64,000 nt of DNA from an uncultured Armatimonadota bacterium (GTDB lineage: Bacteria; Armatimonadota; Fimbriimonadia; Fimbriimonadales; Fimbriimonadaceae). The notes beneath the pieces were generated by a model. That model was given only the letters and a program-made list of their open reading frames with translations. It was not told the DNA's origin and did no database searches. Shown in pieces: positions 38,777 to 47,550 of this stretch. The DNA is taken from assembly GCA_903899015.1 (NCBI GenBank), contig CAIUHP010000046.1, forward strand, positions 1 through 64,000. Direction: 5' to 3'. Position numbers and translations under genes: made by a program. Each line of letters begins with the position of its first letter. Position 1 is the first letter of the stretch.

Positions 38777-39931
38777 TTATGAAGCTTTCGCGAGGTCGAC
38801 GATCATTTTCGCGCCTTCCTGCACGGTTGAAGCAGGAATGATTCGCGAGCCAGCAAGAATCTTTCGACCCTCTTCTACTGCAGTGCCCTCAATTCGAGCA
38901 ACGACGGGAATGGTCGTATCGAGTTGCTCGAAAGCTGCCAGTACGCCCTTTGCTACCTCGTCAACTCGAGTGATGCCGCCAAAGATATTGATGAACAGTC
39001 CTTTGACTTCTGGGTCCATCAAAATCAATTCGACGCAGCTCTTCACTCGCTCGGCTTGTGCGCCGCCACCTACGTCAAGGAAGTTTGCCGGAGTGCCGCC
39101 AGCAGCTGTGATTTCGTCAAGCGACTGCATAACGAGACCTGCTCCGTTGCCAATGATTCCAATTTGGCCGCCAAGTTTGACATAGGCGATTCCGCGTCGG
39201 TTCGCTTCTGCTTCGATCGGATCTTCGGCACTGTCGCTGCTTGTTGCCTGGTAATCCTTATGACGGAAAAGAGAGTTGTCATCGATAGAAACTTTCGCGT
39301 CCGCCGCAATAAGCTTGCCGTCGGGAGTGAGAGCGCAAGGATTGATTTCGACCATTTCAGCGTCTGCAGCTTCATAGGCCTTTACCAAATTCTTGATCAT
39401 CGAGATCATCTGATTGCGAGCTTCTTTGGGGATTTTCGCATCCGTGACGGCTTTTCGTAATTCGTAATCGCAAAGACCGTAGGCAGGATCAATCGCGAGC
39501 TTGATAATCGCATCCGGATTGTGCTCGGCAACTTCCTCAATCTCCATTCCGCCTTCTGCACTGAGCATCACGATCGACTTTTGAATGTTTCGATCAAGGA
39601 GAATTGCTACGTAAAACTCTTTAGCGATATCAACCGTTTCGGCTACTAGGATCTTCTCGACAATCATTCCGGTGGGATTTTGATTGCTGACAAGTCTCTT
39701 GCCGATGAGGTCTTTTGCAAACGCCGCTGCATCGTCGGAATTGGTAAACAGCTTGACGCCGCCTGCCTTACCGCGACCTCCCATCAGAACTTGAGCTTTG
39801 ACAACTACATTGCCACCTAGCTTTTCGGCGATCTTCTTAGCTTCCGATGGATCGGAGGTCACGTCACCCTGAGGAACGGGAACTCCGAAGCGAGCAAGCA
39901 ATTCTTTTGATTGGTATTCGTGCAGCTTCAT
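38777..39931 (-). CDS. sucC: Succinyl-CoA synthetase beta subunit
   Basis: 384 residues. ATP-grasp enzyme of the TCA cycle that forms succinate and NTP from succinyl-CoA with the alpha subunit. Recognised from MKLHEYQSKELLARFGVPVP, VVVKAQVLMGGRGKAGGVKL, EFYVAILLDRNIQKSIVMLS, EINPCALTPDGKLIAADAKV, and the C-terminal ligase domain with GAGLVMQSLDEITAAGGTPA NFLDVGGGA and NIFGGITRVDEVAKGVL. sucD, normally next to it, is not in the window; the following minus-strand gene is DUF1800. TGTAAT lies 7 nt before ATG. Confidence 0.96.
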   Translation of the reverse strand: MKLHEYQSKELLARFGVPVPQGDVTSDPSEAKKIAEKLGGNVVVKAQVLMGGRGKAGGVKLFTNSDDAAAFAKDLIGKRLVSNQNPTGMIVEKILVAETVDIAKEFYVAILLDRNIQKSIVMLSAEGGMEIEEVAEHNPDAIIKLAIDPAYGLCDYELRKAVTDAKIPKEARNQMISMIKNLVKAYEAADAEMVEINPCALTPDGKLIAADAKVSIDDNSLFRHKDYQATSSDSAEDPIEAEANRRGIAYVKLGGQIGIIGNGAGLVMQSLDEITAAGGTPANFLDVGGGAQAERVKSCVELILMDPEVKGLFINIFGGITRVDEVAKGVLAAFEQLDTTIPVVARIEGTAVEEGRKILAGSRIIPASTVQEGAKMIVDLAKAS

Positions 39932-40009
39932 ATGATGGATTACAGGTTACCCGGCAAGTAGGATTTGAGTGAGTTGTGAAGCAACACTGAATCGAGGAGA
40001 TTGACAGAA

Positions 40010-40924
40010 TTAATGCTTGGCGTCTGGAGAAAAATCGAGGTGAAGTCCGGGGACTTTCACTTTGATTCGATAGACGCCATGTGCGGCTGTAATGAAGAGT
40101 GTTTGATAATCGGAACCGCCAAAACACAGGCTCGTAACCGCATCCTTAACAAAGATCAGACCCTTGTATTTACCGACGGAGTCAAATACCAGCACTCCTC
40201 CCGGTCCCGCTGCGTAAACATTGCCTTTGACATCGAGCCGAATCCCGCCTGGTGCACCAGCATTGTCACCCATCAGATAACTAAAGACTTGGCAATTCGT
40301 AATGCTTCCATCCGGCAATACGTCAAAGACATTCATACACATTCGGATCGTGTCGCTAACGAAGAGCTTCTTTTCATCTTTCGAGAAGGCAATTCCGTTC
40401 GGGAACGCTAGTTCTTTTGAGAGCAGATCGATCGTTCCGTCAGGCTTGATTCGATAGACGCCGCTAAACCCCATTTCAAGTTTTGTGCGGGGATCCACCG
40501 TTTTAGGGTCTGTGAAATAGATTGAGCCGTCGGATTTGATGGCTAAGTCGACGGGGCCGTTTAATCGTTTTCCGTCGAACATCGAAGCAAGAACTTTCAG
40601 TTTCGAGTCCTTCGACCGCTTGCCAACTACCCGTCCACCCTGCTGGCAGAAGCTAACCTGTCCCGATGCGTCAAGCGCATGCCCAAATTCTTTTGAGGAT
40701 GGATGAATGATGCGGTTGGCTTTGCCGTTAGCAAAGGTGAAGACGGCATCTTGGCCAGGATCACTAAAAAAGAGGCCCTGTGACTTAATCCATAGCGGTC
40801 CGCAAGCGTAAGCGCTTCCCCAAACAATCTGCTCCGGATGTTGGTCAATCGAAATAATGTCGATCGGCACCCTTGACTGAAGTGAGGCTGTTAGTAGGGC
40901 GGCAAGGATGAACTGGAGAGCCAC
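40010..40924 (-). CDS. Exported SMP-30/gluconolactonase-like protein
   Basis: 304 residues from GTG 40924. That start gives a standard signal peptide (ALQFILAALLTASLQS); an upstream TTG at 40960 would add twelve residues and TACGAC lies exactly 6 nt before the GTG. The body is a six-bladed beta-propeller: NGPVDLAIKSDGSIYFTDPK, GVYRIKPDGTIDLLSKELAF PNGIAFSKDEKKLFVSDT, GAPGGIRLDVKGNVYAAGPG. The acid and Asn/Asp residues in these loops are those that bind calcium in lactonases such as gluconolactonase. Likely a periplasmic lactonase; substrate unknown. Confidence 0.85.
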   Translation of the reverse strand: MALQFILAALLTASLQSRVPIDIISIDQHPEQIVWGSAYACGPLWIKSQGLFFSDPGQDAVFTFANGKANRIIHPSSKEFGHALDASGQVSFCQQGGRVVGKRSKDSKLKVLASMFDGKRLNGPVDLAIKSDGSIYFTDPKTVDPRTKLEMGFSGVYRIKPDGTIDLLSKELAFPNGIAFSKDEKKLFVSDTIRMCMNVFDVLPDGSITNCQVFSYLMGDNAGAPGGIRLDVKGNVYAAGPGGVLVFDSVGKYKGLIFVKDAVTSLCFGGSDYQTLFITAAHGVYRIKVKVPGLHLDFSPDAKH

Positions 40925-41031
40925 TGCTAGGTCGTACCTTATCAACGGGATGTGCGGCAACGGAACTTCAGATGAGAAGTCGAAAAGACATAAATTAAAC
41001 CTAATTGGCTTTTAATGGGTATTACGTTGCC

Positions 41032-43362
41032 ATGCGGCCTTATGCGCTCTTTTCACTGATTGTTTCTTGCTTGTTCGCTACAGCTCAAGCTGAAACCACA
41101 AAAATGATCATCACTTTCAAGGGTACGCCTGCGGGCGAGAACCTTTACGAACGAGGTCAAGACGGGAGTTTTAGCTCTTCAACGGACCTCACCATTGGCT
41201 CGATCCACATATTGAGCACTCTGACCGGCAAATGGGAAGGAAATCGAATTGTTTCCTACGAGTGGGTTCAGTCGGACCCCTCGACAAAAAACAAATCCGT
41301 CATCACTTACGCCAGTGGCAAATTTCACATTAAGGCGCAAGGGACCGAGAAAGACGTCACGATGGTGCTCAAGAACGAGCCCTATTTCGGGAATTTGCAT
41401 CCCCAATTTACTTCGTCTGTTCTTAGCGCTGTCGACTTCCAAAGCAAGAAATCTCAAGAGTTCCGATGCTTCTGCCCTGACGCCGCAAATTATATGTCTC
41501 CAAAATTCACTCCGCTGACGGAGAAGGTCACAGCTGCGGGTGTCGCAAAGCTGTTTGATATGCAGCTTGCGCCAGTTGCTGGGACTTATGCGATGGATTC
41601 TACGGGGCGTGTCGTCGCATTAGATGTTCCGGGCCAAATGCTGAGATTTATGGTTCCGGGTTGGGAATCACTATTCAAGGATCCCTTTGCAATGTATCCC
41701 GAGCTTAGCCAGCCAACTTATAAATTCAAGGTTGAAAAAGGGGTGACCATGAAGACTCGGGACGGTGTCACCTTGGTTCAAGACATTGTGCGACCGGATG
41801 CGCCCGGAAAATTCCCAGTTATCCTCGAGCGAACACCCTATGGACGTGGCAGCTCTGCCGCAGAAGGCCCGTTCTACGCAACACGAGGTTATGCTTTTGT
41901 TGTACAGGATTGCCGTGGTCGGTCGGATAGTGGCGGCAAGTGGGACCCGTTCATGTACGACCGCCAAGATGGATTCGACACGATTCAGTGGTTGGCGAAG
42001 CAACCTTGGAGCGACGCAAACGTTGGCATGATCGGTGCAAGCTACGGTGGATCGGTTCAATGGGCCGCCGCCGTCGAACGACCAAGTGCACTGAAATGCA
42101 TCGTCCCCCAAGTTTCCCCTCCCGACCCTTTCATGAACATCCCATATGACAACGGAGTCTTCTTCCTCTGGGGAGCCGTTTGGTGGGGAAAGATCGTCGC
42201 TGGAAAGGAAGCGGACATGTCTTCCTTCATGAAGAAATTGCCCAACGCAGAAGGCTTCAAAACTTTGCCATTATCAAGGGTCGACGAAGCGGTTCTTGGG
42301 CACAAGATTCCTTTCTACCAACAATGGCTTGATCGAACATCCCAGGCTTCGTGGACATCAGCCAATTTTGTTGACGACCTTAAGAACGTAACCATTCCTG
42401 CACTTCATATCAGCGGTTGGTTTGACGGAGACGAGATCGGAACGATGACCAATTGGCAACGCATGCGTAGTGCAGGCCGAAAGAATCAGTGGCTCATCTA
42501 TGGTCCTTGGACCCACCAATTCAACAACACTTCCAAGATTGGCGACACGGATTTCGGTCCTGATGCAGTGATTGATCTTGATTCGGTTTACTTACGCTGG
42601 TTCGACACTTGGCTGAAGCATAAGCAAGTTGGTTTGGAGAAGATGCCTCACGTGCGGGCATTCGTAACGGGTGCTAATAAGTGGGTTGAATCGTCTGACT
42701 GGCCCTTAAAAGAATCCAAAACAGAAACTTGGTATCTAGGCGCCAATGGTTCGGCGGTCGCTTACAATTCGAAGGGAACTCTTACGAAGCAGATCCCTAA
42801 GGGACAATCTCCGACTCGCTATTCTTTTGATCCAAAAGTTGTCGTCATTGATAAGCGACTTACTGATCCTGATCCTAATCACGTTTCGTTTGTCGTGAAT
42901 TTTGGAAAGGATAAGCTCGGCGACTTGCTGTTCAAGTCTGCACCACTATCAAAGGGAATGACCGTTTCGGGCCCCATTTCTTGTGACTTACGCTTCTCAA
43001 CATCTGCGAAAGACACCGACTTCTTTGCCACGATTGTCGATATCGACGAACATAACGTGGCTCATGTCGTTGGTCAAGCAGGCAAGATTCGTTGCACCTA
43101 CTTAAATGGACTAAATTCCTTCAACCTTTTGAAACCAGGGAAGATCTACAGCGCCAAGTTTCGTCTCTGGGATTTCGCCCATCGCTTTGACAAGGGGCAC
43201 CATCTGGGATTCATTCTGACGAGCTCTACCTTCCCAATGTTTGCTAGGAACTTAGGGACAGGTGAACCTATCAAGAATGCCACGAAGATGGTGATTCAGA
43301 ATCAGCGAATCTATCATGATCCTAAGAATCCAAGCTCCGTCACTTTTCAGGTGACGGACTAG
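41032..43362 (+). CDS. Exported CocE/NonD (S15-type) hydrolase
   Basis: 776 residues from ATG 41032, beginning with a signal peptide (MRPYALFSLIVSCLFATAQA). An N-terminal region of about 200 residues (starting ETTKMIITFKGTPAGENLYE) precedes the catalytic alpha/beta-hydrolase domain, which opens with TMKTRDGVTLVQDIVRPDAP. The nucleophile is Ser337 in MIGASYGGSVQWAA; the acid is probably in HISGWFDGDEI and the His in YGPWTHQF. The C-terminal jelly-roll (ISCDLRFSTSAKDTDFFATI) is the PepX_C domain. Members hydrolyse Xaa-Pro peptides, cocaine or beta-lactam esters; the natural substrate is unknown. TATTAC lies 6 nt before ATG. Confidence 0.88.
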   Translation: MRPYALFSLIVSCLFATAQAETTKMIITFKGTPAGENLYERGQDGSFSSSTDLTIGSIHILSTLTGKWEGNRIVSYEWVQSDPSTKNKSVITYASGKFHIKAQGTEKDVTMVLKNEPYFGNLHPQFTSSVLSAVDFQSKKSQEFRCFCPDAANYMSPKFTPLTEKVTAAGVAKLFDMQLAPVAGTYAMDSTGRVVALDVPGQMLRFMVPGWESLFKDPFAMYPELSQPTYKFKVEKGVTMKTRDGVTLVQDIVRPDAPGKFPVILERTPYGRGSSAAEGPFYATRGYAFVVQDCRGRSDSGGKWDPFMYDRQDGFDTIQWLAKQPWSDANVGMIGASYGGSVQWAAAVERPSALKCIVPQVSPPDPFMNIPYDNGVFFLWGAVWWGKIVAGKEADMSSFMKKLPNAEGFKTLPLSRVDEAVLGHKIPFYQQWLDRTSQASWTSANFVDDLKNVTIPALHISGWFDGDEIGTMTNWQRMRSAGRKNQWLIYGPWTHQFNNTSKIGDTDFGPDAVIDLDSVYLRWFDTWLKHKQVGLEKMPHVRAFVTGANKWVESSDWPLKESKTETWYLGANGSAVAYNSKGTLTKQIPKGQSPTRYSFDPKVVVIDKRLTDPDPNHVSFVVNFGKDKLGDLLFKSAPLSKGMTVSGPISCDLRFSTSAKDTDFFATIVDIDEHNVAHVVGQAGKIRCTYLNGLNSFNLLKPGKIYSAKFRLWDFAHRFDKGHHLGFILTSSTFPMFARNLGTGEPIKNATKMVIQNQRIYHDPKNPSSVTFQVTD

Positions 43363-43432
43363 GTAAGCGTTACCGTTTAGAGGGTTGATCGGGCTCTCTC
43401 TGTTTCGCCCGGTCTGCTCATGTTCTCATACA

Positions 43433-43456
43433 AAAGGCCCCATCGCTGGGGCCTTT
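43433..43456. terminator. Bidirectional terminator
   Basis: AAAGGCCCC and GGGGCCTTT form a 9-bp stem with a 6-nt loop, between convergent genes at 43362 and 43488. The minus-strand side has a TTTTG tail and the plus side TTTGTCTTG. Confidence 0.75.
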
Positions 43457-43487
43457 GTCTTGGGGTGAGGGTTGCCGATCGAAAGTG

Positions 43488-45182
43488 TTAGTTTGCTCGG
43501 TAGTTGCTTGTTCCGAATTCTCGAATGACATATTCGTCGCCTTCGTGAACTAGGAAGTAAGAGTGGTAGACGAATGTGCGAGCGCCCCAAGGATCAGTGT
43601 AGATGTGTTTCGCAACTACTTTTGCTGTTCCGTCTTGGTTTATCTTCACATCCATGATCTCGTAGCGATCCGTCTTCGTGCTCTCAATTCCATCAATGTA
43701 CGTGTCGTAGAAGTCTTTTGCAGCCAGGGAATAGCTGTATTGCCCATCCACATAGATATTTACGGTGCCGTTCTGAGGAACGAGCCGATCGATTGCCTTG
43801 TGATCGTCGCTCTGGAAGGCGCTGACGATATCATCTACCGAGTAGTCGAGGTCGCTACGTCCTTGCGATTCTTGTTGCGAGGGCTGCCAATTATAATCGT
43901 AGCCTCTCCAACCGGTGCTTGGGTATTGATCCACGATGATGACTCGGGGAGCTGCGATGTAGCCAGGTACACATGGGTAGTAATACCAAGGGCTAACGTA
44001 ACAGGTCTCGACGAACGGATCGAATACGTAGAACGGGTAGAAGAAGGATGTATCGCTCCACTCGGACCAGCAACTGTAATAGCCGTACCGGTAGCCGCCC
44101 CGAACGATTCCAACGCCTTCACGGTTGATATAGTGACCACCTCGGCCAGCGCCGATTGGACCACGGGGAGCCTGACCGATTCGCTGATTGTTGATGACAT
44201 GCCCGCCAACTCTCAGGTTATTGTTGCCACGGTAGGTAACAACTCCACTGTGGGACGAACCTATCGATTGGTTTCCGAAACTTCCGCCACCGGAGTAGCC
44301 ACCACCATTTCGTCCGGCATTGACGTTGCCGCCATTGCCGCGAGTGTTGCCATTGGAATTTCGACTCGAACCTCGGCCCTGGGTATTTCCTGCATCACTG
44401 TTGGCTCCCGAGTGACCCGAATAACGCGACCCATTGAGTCCTGTCCCAGGATCTCGACCGAATCCACCTGAATTCGTCGTATGGTTGGAATCATTCGTTC
44501 CTCGTCCCGATCCACCGGTGTAACCACCATAGCCTCCACGGCTGGATGAGGATGTGCCTCCGCCGTCGCTGCGGCCCGACGAGTATCCGCCTCCGCCCGA
44601 CCGACCTGACGAGTAACCGCCGCCACCAGAGCGAGACGAACCTCCTCCTCCTCCACGACTTCCGCGGTCGTAATTGTTATTCCCGTTGTTGTTGGAGTTG
44701 TTGCTGTTGGAGTTGTTCCCGCCGGTGTATCCGCCAGAATAGACGCCGGTTCCGCCGGATCTCTGGCTGTAGCCTCCCGAGCCGTATGTGCCCGTGCCCG
44801 TGCCCGTGCCGCGGCTCGATCCACCAGAATAACCGCCACCCGAACCGTAAGTGCCTGTGCCTCTGCTTGATCCACCAGAATATCCGCCACCGGTTTGAAC
44901 GCCTGACGAACCACCGGATCTTTGAGAGGAGCCACTACCGGTGTTGCCGCCGCTGGAGGCACCCCCGGAACCACTCGATCTCTGGGAACCACCTGATGAT
45001 TGCGATGACTCGCGGGAAGAGGAACCGCCACCATTTGATTGGCTGCTGCCTCGTTGCGAGCTACTGTTGGACGAGCCAGTATTTGTATTGGTGTCCTTCT
45101 TGCCTCGGTCTTGGGCGAATGAGCTTGCTACTAAGAGCAGTATTGCACCGTTGCAAATAATCCTAAATCTTTCTTGGTACAT
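43488..45182 (-). CDS. Exported Gly/Ser/Asn-rich protein with NTF2-like C-terminal domain
   Basis: 564 residues. A signal peptide (ICNGAILLLVASSFAQ) is followed by about 320 residues of low-complexity Gly/Ser/Asn/Arg sequence with internal repeats such as GGGYSGGSSRGTGTYGSG (twice) and GGGGYSSGRS (twice). Then comes an aromatic segment with Cys (GYYSCWSEWSDTSFFYPFYV, FVETCYVSPWYYYPCVPGY) and a final domain of about 110 residues (VDDIVSAFQSDDHKAIDRLV, KDFYDTYIDGIESTKTDRYE, FLVHEGDEYVIREFG) resembling SnoaL/NTF2-like cones. AGAGGG lies 8 nt before ATG. Probably a surface or matrix protein; no enzyme motif. Confidence 0.8.
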   Translation of the reverse strand: MYQERFRIICNGAILLLVASSFAQDRGKKDTNTNTGSSNSSSQRGSSQSNGGGSSSRESSQSSGGSQRSSGSGGASSGGNTGSGSSQRSGGSSGVQTGGGYSGGSSRGTGTYGSGGGYSGGSSRGTGTGTGTYGSGGYSQRSGGTGVYSGGYTGGNNSNSNNSNNNGNNNYDRGSRGGGGGSSRSGGGGYSSGRSGGGGYSSGRSDGGGTSSSSRGGYGGYTGGSGRGTNDSNHTTNSGGFGRDPGTGLNGSRYSGHSGANSDAGNTQGRGSSRNSNGNTRGNGGNVNAGRNGGGYSGGGSFGNQSIGSSHSGVVTYRGNNNLRVGGHVINNQRIGQAPRGPIGAGRGGHYINREGVGIVRGGYRYGYYSCWSEWSDTSFFYPFYVFDPFVETCYVSPWYYYPCVPGYIAAPRVIIVDQYPSTGWRGYDYNWQPSQQESQGRSDLDYSVDDIVSAFQSDDHKAIDRLVPQNGTVNIYVDGQYSYSLAAKDFYDTYIDGIESTKTDRYEIMDVKINQDGTAKVVAKHIYTDPWGARTFVYHSYFLVHEGDEYVIREFGTSNYRAN

Positions 45183-45405
45183 GTGTTTGTCCCTCTAACC
45201 GTTACTACGTTCTAAGACGTTGCCTGTTACGGACATTGTAGGGCAAAAACTGTCTCACAAAACAAGCTTAGAGCTATCCAAGCATAAGTTTAAATCCACT
45301 GTTTCAACTTATGGATTGTTTGGTCAGCTAAACCGCTAATGCTATTGGAATAGTTGTCCTTCTGTTTCTGTGCGATTAGCGTCTTGAATCAGTCAACATA
45401 TTGGT

Positions 45406-46419
45406 ATGGGTTTGCGTCGAATTGCTTTGATTCCTGGCGATGGAATTGGTCCCGAGATCATGTCGGCCACGATTGCGATATTGGAGGCGGCAGGTTTTGC
45501 AGCTGATTGGGTCCACTTAGAGGCCGGTCAAGTCTCTCTTGATAAGGGTAAGGGGGCGATGCCTCAGGAGACCTTGGATGCCGTTCGCGAAATTGGAATC
45601 GCTCTCAAGGGTCCGACGACGACTCCGATAGGTAAGGGGCATACCAGTGCCAACGTAGCGTTAAGAAAGGCTCTTGACCTATTCGCCAATGTTCGCCCAA
45701 CCCGGTCTTTGCCCGGTCTGAAAGGCTATTTCATGGACGCAAAGATCGACCTGATTATCGTTCGAGAAAATACGGAAGATCTCTATGCGGGAATTGAATT
45801 TCAGCCTCACCCGGACATTGCTCAAGCGGTTAAAGTCATCACTCGCCCGGGAAGCCATCGATTGAATAAATATGCTTTCGACATGGTTCGAAAGCAAGGT
45901 CGCAAGAAGATCACTGCCGTCCATAAGGCCAACATTATGAAGTTGACGGACGGAATGTTTCTTGAGGAATTCTACAAGGTTGCTGAGGAATATCCCGATA
46001 TCGAAGCGAGCGACATTATCGTCGATAACTGCTGTATGCAACTCGTCACTCACCCAGAAAAATTCGACGTCCTTGTGACCGAGAATCTCTACGGTGACAT
46101 CGTGAGTGATCTCTGCGCGGGACTTGTGGGCGGATTAGGCTTCGCAGCTGGAGCCAATATCGGCGTCGATTGTGCAGTCTTTGAAGCGGTGCACGGTTCG
46201 GCACCTGACATCGCTGGAAAGGGCATCGCGAACCCAACCGCGCTTCTCTTCAGTGCACTCATGATGCTAAGGCATATCGGCGAAGGCGCGATTGCCGACA
46301 AGATTGGAAAGTGCGTGTTGACAATGTTCTCAGAGGGCCAAGTTCTGATGCGCGACATGGGTGGCACGGCTTCCACCATCGATTTCCAGAATGAGGTCAT
46401 CAGAAGACTCGGTGCGTAG
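45406..46419 (+). CDS. NAD-dependent isocitrate dehydrogenase
   Basis: 337 residues of the beta-decarboxylating dehydrogenase family. Seen: ALIPGDGIGPEIMSATIAIL, substrate motif GHTSANVALRKALDLFANVR, IIVRENTEDLYAGIEFQ, the catalytic Lys in TAVHKANIMKLTDGMF, Asp metal ligands in ENLYGDIVSDLCAGLVGGLG and the cofactor segment HGSAPDIAGKGIANPTALLF. Ser and Asn before LRK favour isocitrate over isopropylmalate, and Asp in SAPDIAG favours NAD. Homoisocitrate or isopropylmalate use cannot be excluded from sequence alone. The rmlD gene starts 33 nt downstream. Confidence 0.88.
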   Translation: MGLRRIALIPGDGIGPEIMSATIAILEAAGFAADWVHLEAGQVSLDKGKGAMPQETLDAVREIGIALKGPTTTPIGKGHTSANVALRKALDLFANVRPTRSLPGLKGYFMDAKIDLIIVRENTEDLYAGIEFQPHPDIAQAVKVITRPGSHRLNKYAFDMVRKQGRKKITAVHKANIMKLTDGMFLEEFYKVAEEYPDIEASDIIVDNCCMQLVTHPEKFDVLVTENLYGDIVSDLCAGLVGGLGFAAGANIGVDCAVFEAVHGSAPDIAGKGIANPTALLFSALMMLRHIGEGAIADKIGKCVLTMFSEGQVLMRDMGGTASTIDFQNEVIRRLGA

Positions 46420-46452
46420 AGCGCGAGGATCCAAATCAATGATGGTGACGAA

Positions 46453-47322
46453 ATGAAGTTTCTTGTTATCGGAGGATCGGGCATGCTCGGCACGGACCTC
46501 GTTGCCGAGCTTACTAAGCGAGGACATTCGGTAGAGAGCCCCTCGTCAAAAGACCTCAATATCACCGATCCTTGTTCGGTTGCTCAGATTGCCGTTGAAC
46601 CGGGGAAATATGATTGGGCGATCAATTGTGCTGCTTATACCGCAGTGGATAAAGCAGAAACCGAAGTTCAAGCTGCCACCGAGTTGAACGCACTTGGACC
46701 AGCCTATCTGGGCAATGCGTGCAACGTTGCGGGGATTAAGGTGCTTCATGTCAGTACCGATTTTGTCTTCGACGGTACGGCATCCACGCCCTATTCCGAG
46801 TCGGCCGAAACGCACCCTCTTGGTGTCTACGGTTCGACGAAAAGAGAAGGGGAACTCGGTCTGTTGGCGGCAAACCCGAATGTTCTAATCGTGAGAACTT
46901 CATGGCTCTATGGCATTCACGGAAATTCGTTTCCTCGAACGATGATTCGTGCTTGGGAGGCTGGGAAAGAACTGAAGGTCGTGGCGGACCAAGTTGGTTG
47001 TCCGACATCCACAGTGGATCTAGCTCGAGTTTTGGTCGATCTGTGCGAGAAGAATGGCTATCCGGGAATCTATCACGCGTCAGGGCCGAACGCTACGACG
47101 TGGCACGCGTTTGCGATTGAAGCGATTCAAGCCTGGAAGGAATTTACGAGATCCGATCGAGCGGTTCAAATCGCACCGATTCCGACAGAGGCTTATCCCA
47201 CTCCCGCTAAGCGACCGAAGTACAGCGTGATGTCAATGGATAATCTAGCGTCCCTCGGTATTGCTCCGATGCGACCGATGAAAGAATCCATTCAAGAGTT
47301 CGTCGGCCGACTCAAGTTGTAG
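46453..47322 (+). CDS. rmlD: dTDP-4-dehydrorhamnose reductase
   Basis: 289 residues. Short-chain dehydrogenase fold with MKFLVIGGSGMLGTDLVAEL for NADP(H), INCAAYTAVDKAETEVQAAT, LHVSTDFVFDGTASTPYSES containing the catalytic Thr region, the YGSTKREGELGLLAA active-site Tyr/Lys pair, RTSWLYGIHGNSFPRTM and DQVGCPTSTVDLARVLVDL, typical of RmlD/RfbD. It makes dTDP-L-rhamnose for cell-surface polysaccharide. rmlA, B and C are not nearby. It is close to, and probably transcribed with, the isocitrate dehydrogenase gene. Confidence 0.93.
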   Translation: MKFLVIGGSGMLGTDLVAELTKRGHSVESPSSKDLNITDPCSVAQIAVEPGKYDWAINCAAYTAVDKAETEVQAATELNALGPAYLGNACNVAGIKVLHVSTDFVFDGTASTPYSESAETHPLGVYGSTKREGELGLLAANPNVLIVRTSWLYGIHGNSFPRTMIRAWEAGKELKVVADQVGCPTSTVDLARVLVDLCEKNGYPGIYHASGPNATTWHAFAIEAIQAWKEFTRSDRAVQIAPIPTEAYPTPAKRPKYSVMSMDNLASLGIAPMRPMKESIQEFVGRLKL

Positions 47323-47353
47323 CAAGCTTTGGCCACCGATCGGAAATCTGGTC

Positions 47354-47359
47354 TATACT
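47354..47359 (+). promoter_or_regulatory. -10 box of the TPP riboswitch transcript
   Basis: TATACT lies about 15 nt before the aptamer, in the 48-nt gap after rmlD. TTGGCC at 47329-47334 is a weak -35 candidate with a 19-bp spacer. It suggests the riboswitch RNA has its own promoter. Confidence 0.45.
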
Positions 47360-47370
47360 TGAAGAGCAAG

Positions 47371-47476
47371 AGACACCCGCAGGGGGAGCCAATTGGCTGA
47401 GAGTTTCATGTGCGCCACCGCACGATGAATGACCCCTCGAACCTGATCCGGTTAGTACCGGTGTAGGGATTGTGGA
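47371..47476 (+). ncRNA. TPP (THI-box) riboswitch
   Basis: All conserved blocks of the thiamin pyrophosphate aptamer are present in order on the plus strand: GGGGGAGCC pairing with GGCTGAGA (47395-47402; P2 and the pyrimidine-sensing CTGAGA), a variable P3 arm (TTCATGTGC with GCACGATGAA), GACCCC, GAACCTGATC and the P4/P5 arm CCGG-TTAGTA-CCGG, closing with GTGTAGGGA. AGGGAT at 47465-47470 can also pair with ATCCCT at 47484-47489, a candidate expression-platform switch. The only downstream gene in this direction is the prepilin-like gene at 47551. No thiamine gene is seen in the window. Confidence 0.95.
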
Positions 47477-47498
47477 AGAGGTCATCCCTGTTTTGGGG

Positions 47499-47526
47499 GC
47501 CACCCTTCGCAATCGCGAATGGTGGC
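47499..47526 (+). promoter_or_regulatory. Hairpin in the riboswitch expression platform
   Basis: GCCACC-C-TTCGC and GCGAA-T-GGTGGC pair around AATC with one mismatch. TCTTAGCATTT follows, a weak U tract, and the ribosome-binding site AAGGA (47538-47542) comes 12 nt later. It may act as a regulated terminator or as part of a translation switch. Confidence 0.5.
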
Positions 47527-47550
47527 TCTTAGCATTTAAGGATGGACTAA

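Noticed and set aside
43563-44471. 302-codon plus-strand frame opposite the Gly/Ser-rich protein
   Set aside because: Produced by the low-complexity GGN/AGY codons of the real minus-strand gene, which has a signal peptide and a folded C-terminal domain.
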